Positions 59,473 to 64,000 of a stretch of 64,000 nt of DNA are shown here, one piece after another (position 1 is the stretch's first letter; each line of letters begins with the position of its first letter). The stretch is from contig JAHHRU010000007.1 in the NCBI GenBank assembly GCA_020025635.1, positions 1 through 64,000 on the forward strand, read 5' to 3'. Source of the DNA: Allofournierella sp. (GTDB lineage: Bacteria; Bacillota; Clostridia; Oscillospirales; Ruminococcaceae). Below the pieces are notes generated by a model that had not been told where the DNA came from, ran no database searches, and was given only the letters and a program-made list of their open reading frames with translations. Made by a program: the position numbers and the translations under genes.

Positions 59473-62304
59473 ATGGGCGAATTATTCCTGAAAATCCTCA
59501 ACATGAGTTTTGTGGCAAGCTGGCTGATCCTTGCTGTAATTCTGCTGCGGCTGGCACTGAAAAAGGCCCCGAAGTGGATCACCTGTGCCCTGTGGGCCCT
59601 TGCAGCCATTCGTCTGGTCTGCCCATTTTCGTTGGAAAGCAAGCTCAGCGTGGTTCAAAACCAGGAGCCGTTCACGCAGGAGATCGTGGAGGCCATTGTA
59701 CCGGGGGTTTCGTTTGAGGCACCCAGTGATCGGGATCAGAACAACGGGGAGGAGCCAACAAAAAACCCGGAGGACGTACACGTCCATGCGGCCCATGCCC
59801 TGAACGGCACAGGAGTTGCAGCCGGAATTTGGGGGCTTGGTGTGGTTGTGCTCCTGTCCGCAGCCAAAGTCAGCTATGGCAGGCTCCGCCGCAGAGTACG
59901 TCCGTCCCTGCATCTCCGGGACAATATTTGGCTGTGCGATGAGATCACAGCACCGTTTCTGCTGGGCGTTTTCCGTCCTAAAATCTACATTCCTTCCGGA
60001 ATAGACGAAAGCAGCCTTCCCCCGATCATCGCCCATGAAAATGCTCATTTGAAGCGCCGGGATCACTGGTGGAAGCCCCTGGGCTTCCTGATCCTGTCCA
60101 TTCACTGGTTCAACCCTCTGGTATGGTTGGCCTACATTCTTTTGTGCAGGGACATTGAACTGGCTTGTGATGAGAAGGTCATCCGGGATCTGGGAAAAGA
60201 AGAAAGCATTGCATACTCAGAAGCTCTGCTGTCGTGCAGCATCAGCAGAAGAACCATTCTGGTTTGCCCCCTGGCCTTTGGCGAGGTGGGCGTAAAAGAA
60301 CGGGTGAAGTGTGTGCTGAACTACAAAAAGCCTGCGTTTTGGATCATGGTCGTGGCCGCTTCTGCAAGTTTGGTGCTGGCGGTCTGTTTTCTCACCGATC
60401 CGAAGGGTCCCCGGGAATTTCCGATGTCCGGCCGCAATCTTTCCGATCTGGATACGGATCAGATTTTGTCCGGGATCTGCAAGGCCGAGGGCTTGGATGA
60501 CGGCTCCAGCCTGAACCTCAATGCAGGCAGCTTTGACCTGATGGTGACCTCTGGGTTTGATCTGAACAATGCCGGGGCAATTCCTTTTTCTTATGTGCAG
60601 AATCAGAAAACTTATAGCGCTCAGCTGCGTTTGTTTTACGAAGAAAACAAATATTTTGTCACCGATCGATCTGAATGGCCCGAGCAGACACAGATCTGCA
60701 AGCTGAGGGATCACTTGGACGCTTTGCGTTTTCTGCCGCAGGAAGAAATCCGGAAGCTGTCCCCGGATGCCGACCACTATTCCATCTATATGCGTTCAAA
60801 GGGAACCCCGGAGGATTACAGCCGGGTCGTGACCTATGACAAGGACGGCCCCTGTGCCATAGGCGGATGGCAGATTCATCTGGAGATTCAGCCTCTGCAA
60901 AATGGTCATGGCATCGGTGCGGATGCGATCCATGCTTTTTATACCTCGTCCGGATTAGATACTCTGGCGGATTCATCGCCTTTCGGACGGTCCTATCATG
61001 TACAAGAGATCGCCTACAGCGATCCAGTCTATAATTTTGCCTACACCTTGGAGACAGCACCGCTCTATGAACTGACAGACGAAAAGGGACTCTTGTCCTG
61101 TGAAAACAAAAGCGACAGGATCTGGCTGAATACCGGGACCTTCCGGGAGATCACACTGGGAGAGCCGAACTTTGCAGCCTGCTTCCGGGATCTCGATAAC
61201 ATGGGATGGAACGGTATGGATGCCGGCACCCTGGTGAAAGGAAATCAGCAGGCTTGGCAGCTGGCAGTGGCAGACCAGGCTGAGAACACCGTGATCTATG
61301 ATCTGCTTTTGCAGAAGAACGGAGACCTCTATCTGACCTATGGATATGGCGATGCAGCAAACTCGGACGGCACAGAATTGTCGTCCATTCGATGGGTGTT
61401 CAAGCTGGCAGAGGGCTTAGAGGCGGCTCCGATGTCCGATGAGCCCTTGGAGGTAATCGATGCATCTCTGGATGAGGCAATTCAGAAGGCCCTTACAGAT
61501 CACTATACGCCAGGCAAGCCGGATGGCCTTATCCATGTAGAGAGCTGCAAGATCCTTTTCCAGCAGGCGCTGCGGGGTGCTCCGAAAGCAGGCGCTGAGC
61601 AGGATGCAGAAAAAGTGACCGTGTATCTCCTGGTTCTGCACGAGAGCTTCCGACCGGATTCTGATTTCACCCAGCCCATCGAGGAAGTGGAAGGCGACTA
61701 TACCCCCACCGCCCTGACCTTCCGTTTGTCCGACGGCAAGTATCTTCTGGAGGAATACTGGGAGCCCAGAGACGGCAGCTATTATACGGACGATATCAAG
61801 GCGAAGTTCCCAAAGGGAACCGTACAGCAGGTCTGGGATGACCAGGAGACCATCAAGGCATTGCAGCAGGCAAATCAGGAACAGATTCACAGGATCTTAC
61901 AAAAGCAGGGCAGCTTTGAGGAGCTGGCAGGCAGACTTCTGGATACCATCTGCAAATCCGGCAATCTTTCTTCCGATCCCGGTGCCTGCATTCAGAAGGC
62001 GCAGGAACAATATGATGAACTTCTGGGATACGGGGAAACCACCCTGCAATATTGCTTCCGTCAGTTTTTAGAAGGTGGCCAGACCGGCTTGGAGGGCCAT
62101 ATCATGGCCCAGCTGTGCCGGGATATCATGGAAAAGCAGTTTGGCATGGCGCAGGTGGATACGCTCTATGAAACCGGCCAGGCCTGGTTTGATGCGTTTT
62201 ATGCCAGCTCTCTGGAAGCCGCAGAAAATGTCTCTTTGGAGGACTTGGAAAAACACCATCCCGCCAGTAAGCTCCTGCTGGATATGACCGGCCGAGAGGC
62301 TTAG
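59473..62304 (+). CDS. M56 family (BlaR1-like) sensor protease with large extracellular domain
   Basis: A 943-residue protein. Three to four N-terminal helices (about 10-50 and 115-132) and the zinc-protease motif HENAH (188-192) with downstream ELACDEK give the M56 domain. A further helix (about 288-306) leads to a ~630-residue extracellular part. There is no penicillin-binding domain as in BlaR1, so the signal is something else. Probable role: sense an external compound and cleave the BlaI-type repressor. Overlap with BlaI context is direct (3-base gap). Confidence 0.85.
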   Translation: MGELFLKILNMSFVASWLILAVILLRLALKKAPKWITCALWALAAIRLVCPFSLESKLSVVQNQEPFTQEIVEAIVPGVSFEAPSDRDQNNGEEPTKNPEDVHVHAAHALNGTGVAAGIWGLGVVVLLSAAKVSYGRLRRRVRPSLHLRDNIWLCDEITAPFLLGVFRPKIYIPSGIDESSLPPIIAHENAHLKRRDHWWKPLGFLILSIHWFNPLVWLAYILLCRDIELACDEKVIRDLGKEESIAYSEALLSCSISRRTILVCPLAFGEVGVKERVKCVLNYKKPAFWIMVVAASASLVLAVCFLTDPKGPREFPMSGRNLSDLDTDQILSGICKAEGLDDGSSLNLNAGSFDLMVTSGFDLNNAGAIPFSYVQNQKTYSAQLRLFYEENKYFVTDRSEWPEQTQICKLRDHLDALRFLPQEEIRKLSPDADHYSIYMRSKGTPEDYSRVVTYDKDGPCAIGGWQIHLEIQPLQNGHGIGADAIHAFYTSSGLDTLADSSPFGRSYHVQEIAYSDPVYNFAYTLETAPLYELTDEKGLLSCENKSDRIWLNTGTFREITLGEPNFAACFRDLDNMGWNGMDAGTLVKGNQQAWQLAVADQAENTVIYDLLLQKNGDLYLTYGYGDAANSDGTELSSIRWVFKLAEGLEAAPMSDEPLEVIDASLDEAIQKALTDHYTPGKPDGLIHVESCKILFQQALRGAPKAGAEQDAEKVTVYLLVLHESFRPDSDFTQPIEEVEGDYTPTALTFRLSDGKYLLEEYWEPRDGSYYTDDIKAKFPKGTVQQVWDDQETIKALQQANQEQIHRILQKQGSFEELAGRLLDTICKSGNLSSDPGACIQKAQEQYDELLGYGETTLQYCFRQFLEGGQTGLEGHIMAQLCRDIMEKQFGMAQVDTLYETGQAWFDAFYASSLEAAENVSLEDLEKHHPASKLLLDMTGREA

Positions 62305-62627
62305 TGAAAAATGCTTTTCACTAAGGATTTTTACGAAATCCCGAATTCTCAATCGTTGGATATCTCAAACCTCATCCTATGTGATCCGCCGTGTATGGTT
62401 TTACGCCGTACACGGCGGTTTTTGTCCCAGCTGCCGCTTCCTGTCAACGGGCTTTTGCTGGGTGTGTTTTGGTTTGCCTTTCTGCTGAAGCTGCCGCCCC
62501 CCCTTCGTGGGGTCGTTTGCCGGAACGTGGCCCCCCCCTTCCGGGCGGCCGTTCTGGATGATGGGACTGCTGAGAATGGGTTCGCTCTCGGGGCAGCAGC
62601 TGTTAACCAAATTCGAATAGGCTGCAT
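62305..62627. repeat. Terminator and dispersed repeat unit
   Basis: A terminator at 62388-62426 (CCGCCGTGTA / TACACGGCGG then TTTTT) and a ~115-bp repeat copy at 62487-62600 (AGCTGCCGC, GGGGTCGTTTGCCGGAACGTGG, GGGCGGCCGTTCTGGATGATGGG), nearly identical to 63682-63790. The MerR stop codon follows at 62628. No gene supported. Confidence 0.75.
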
Positions 62628-63488
62628 TCAATTTCGATGATTTCGGAATACCCAGTATGTAGAACTGATGACAGCCAGCAGTATCACTCCCACCAGCAGA
62701 ACTTCTGCTGGCTTTTCGGCACTGATTGCACGGGGAAACCAGATGACAGCAAATAAAAGTGCCCACCACCCGTTATGAAACAGTTTCATAAGAGTCCCCT
62801 TAAAACCCTTTACATTGGTTTCCAGCTGTTCTGGATGCAGCGCTGTGCATCGGATGACTGCAACCGGGCAAGGCCCCATTCGCCTGTAAATACGCTGAGC
62901 ACTGTAAGCAATGCCGTCAATTTCAAATTCCGGTTCAAGTCCCTCTTTTGTGATCACCAGATCGAGTGCCTGCTCATTTGCAAACTTACACAAAGCTGTT
63001 GTAAATTCCTGCGGTGTGGTGATGGCATCATCCGGTGTGAAGGAAAAGCTCTTCTTTACCTGCGCTGCCGCCACTTTTCGATAGTCATTTTTCCAGTTGT
63101 CGAACAGCTTCCCCTGCATATCAGGCGCATCCATCTGATGCAGTATTTTGTCTATATAGGCATCATCCACTATATCCGCCGTTTGCAGTCCCCTGCAAAA
63201 ATGGATAGATACGGCAAGCTCCTGCTGCTTCATCTTCAATCTTGTTTCCTGTTCCTTTGCCAGCTCCTGAATGGTCCGTTCATTCGTCAAGCAGGCATTT
63301 ATTTCTTCCAATGGCACATCCAGCATTCTAAGGGTACGGATCAGTTTCAGATCATGAATATCTTTTTCTGCATAGTCCCTGTAATCGTTATCTGAATTTC
63401 TGGCTGGGTGAATCAGTCCTTGTTGTTCATAGAACCTGAGGTTGCGTCTGGAAATACCAGTGACTTGTTCCGCTTGTTTTGCATTCAT
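62628..63488 (-). CDS. MerR family regulator with C-terminal membrane segments
   Basis: A 286-residue protein. The MerR N-terminal helix-turn-helix (AEQVTGISRRNLRFYEQQGLIHPARNSDNDYRDY) and a long helical linker (ERTIQELAKEQETRLKMKQQE) are followed by a soluble domain (about 130-240) and two hydrophobic segments (about 245-262 and 265-284). It appears membrane-tethered. Start 63488 follows AAGGAGG. Ligand unknown. Confidence 0.8.
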   Translation of the reverse strand: MNAKQAEQVTGISRRNLRFYEQQGLIHPARNSDNDYRDYAEKDIHDLKLIRTLRMLDVPLEEINACLTNERTIQELAKEQETRLKMKQQELAVSIHFCRGLQTADIVDDAYIDKILHQMDAPDMQGKLFDNWKNDYRKVAAAQVKKSFSFTPDDAITTPQEFTTALCKFANEQALDLVITKEGLEPEFEIDGIAYSAQRIYRRMGPCPVAVIRCTALHPEQLETNVKGFKGTLMKLFHNGWWALLFAVIWFPRAISAEKPAEVLLVGVILLAVISSTYWVFRNHRN

Positions 63489-63818
63489 GATGTCTGCCTC
63501 CTTTTTGGTTTCTGTGCATTCAACATACACTGTGCACAAGGTGCCAAGTCAAGTATTTCCGATCATAATGTTCGATAAATTTTGATTTCCCGAACAGCAT
63601 TATACCATGCAGCCGCAAAAAAGCGGCAGAGAAAGTTCTCTGCCGCTTTTTTCACGCCGCCTGCGCCCAGCATATTTCCGATAAAGCTGCCGCGACCCTT
63701 TGTGGGGTCGTTTGCCGGAACGTGGGTGACCGCCCCTGCCGGGCGGCCGTTCTGGATGATGGGGCGGCTGGGAATGGGTTCGCTCTTGGGGGCAGCAAGA
63801 GTTCGGTCTAAGGATCGG
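63489..63818. repeat. Promoter, hairpin copy and repeat unit before the last gene
   Basis: A minus-strand TATAAT (63605-63600) for the MerR gene, hairpin copy 63617-63652 (AAAAAAGCGGCAGAG / CTCTGCCGCTTTTTT), and repeat unit 63682-63800. The order promoter-hairpin-repeat-stop codon is the same as at other junctions. No gene supported. Confidence 0.75.
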
Positions 63819-64000
63819 TCAGTCTGGAATGACCCGATATTTCATGTGGCGGCCTTTAAACCAGCAATGGTTCGATGTGATTTGTTCAGCTGTCACATCA
63901 CAATCGTCAACGAGATAAATAAACCCATTCTCAAAAAATATAGAACCATCCAACCAATAGGGATCGAAACGTTCGCTGTCTCTGGCGGATATATCATATT
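63819..64000 (-). CDS. C-terminal end of a hypothetical protein, cut by the window end
   Basis: An open frame of at least 60 codons ending in TGA at 63819. Translation includes YDISARDSERFDPYW, ENGFIYLVDDCDVTAEQI and the end GRHMKYRVIPD. No family recognised from this piece. It precedes the repeat/hairpin junction like other minus-strand accessory genes. Confidence 0.55.
   Translation of the reverse strand, partial: YDISARDSERFDPYWLDGSIFFENGFIYLVDDCDVTAEQITSNHCWFKGRHMKYRVIPD

Noticed and set aside
59473..62304. Beta-lactam sensor BlaR1
   Set aside because: The M56 domain is present, but the C-terminal region shows no penicillin-binding SxxK/SxN/KTG arrangement that I can recognise.
45401..63800. 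CRISPR array
   Set aside because: The repeated hairpins are far apart and separated by genes, and no cas genes or regular spacers are present.
45401..63800. Integron cassette array
   Set aside because: The single-gene layout suggested this, but the genes have their own promoters, no integrase is seen, and the repeats look like terminators plus a GC-rich unit rather than attC sites.

Overview
The window looks like a chromosomal segment of a GC-rich, anaerobic, low-oxygen-adapted Firmicute of the Oscillospiraceae/Ruminococcaceae type (Faecalibacterium/Subdoligranulum/Gemmiger-like). This rests on strong AAGGAGG ribosome sites, TTGACA/TATAAT promoters, a CotF-like coat protein, a complete Rnf complex, an [FeFe] hydrogenase and rubrerythrin. 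Species assignment is inference. The first ~45 kb is compact and GC-rich with core-type genes. From ~45 kb to the end the genes are mostly single, minus-strand, accessory genes separated by a dispersed repeat, and GC falls in places.

Layout. 1-3.3 kb: a tRNA-Pro partial duplication, a membrane-anchored unknown, a MATE exporter, a DUF1622 protein and a CotF-like protein. 3.4-7.5 kb: an operon of an M20 dipeptidase, a YbhJ-type aconitase homologue and a DUF4186 protein. 7.5-9.2 kb: a biotin operon (birA-bioY) behind a recognisable BirA operator. 9.2-17.4 kb: a PadR/HAAS pair, cutC, purC, a FucI-family isomerase with xylulokinase, and divergent from these a SpoU methyltransferase and a DUF4091 protein. 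19.2-28.4 kb: a sugar-salvage locus with an MtnK-type kinase, mutarotase, MtnA-type isomerase, class II aldolase, iron alcohol dehydrogenase, two YfcC-type transporters and a DeoR regulator. Read together these encode a DHAP-shunt-like route for 5-deoxyribose and/or 5-methylthioribose, the by-products of SAM chemistry. 28.9-34.2 kb: tRNA-Tyr, citrate synthase and a 1121-residue orphan protein.

34.3-43.1 kb is a redox block: rnfCDGEAB on the minus strand, then a small membrane peptide, a DUF3783 protein, a strongly expressed lipoprotein with two FMN-binding-like repeats, and ApbE. The Rnf complex couples ferredoxin:NAD+ chemistry to ion transport. RnfG here carries two flavinylation motifs, and the lipoprotein/ApbE pair suggests an additional surface flavoprotein.

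45-64 kb is accessory: MerR, hydrolase, VOC, DUF3841, an [FeFe] hydrogenase fused to a whole rubrerythrin, a stand-alone rubrerythrin sharing a >500-bp identical segment with that fusion, ClbS/DfsB-like, immunity-like, GNAT, NuoE-like and methyltransferase genes. At least eight related hairpins (AGCGGCAGAG/CTCTGCCGCT) and several copies of a ~120-bp repeat lie between these genes. A peptide-transport/BlaI/M56 locus at 57-62.3 kb has a 19-codon reading frame and twin operators, followed by a MerR protein with a membrane tail and a gene cut by the window end.
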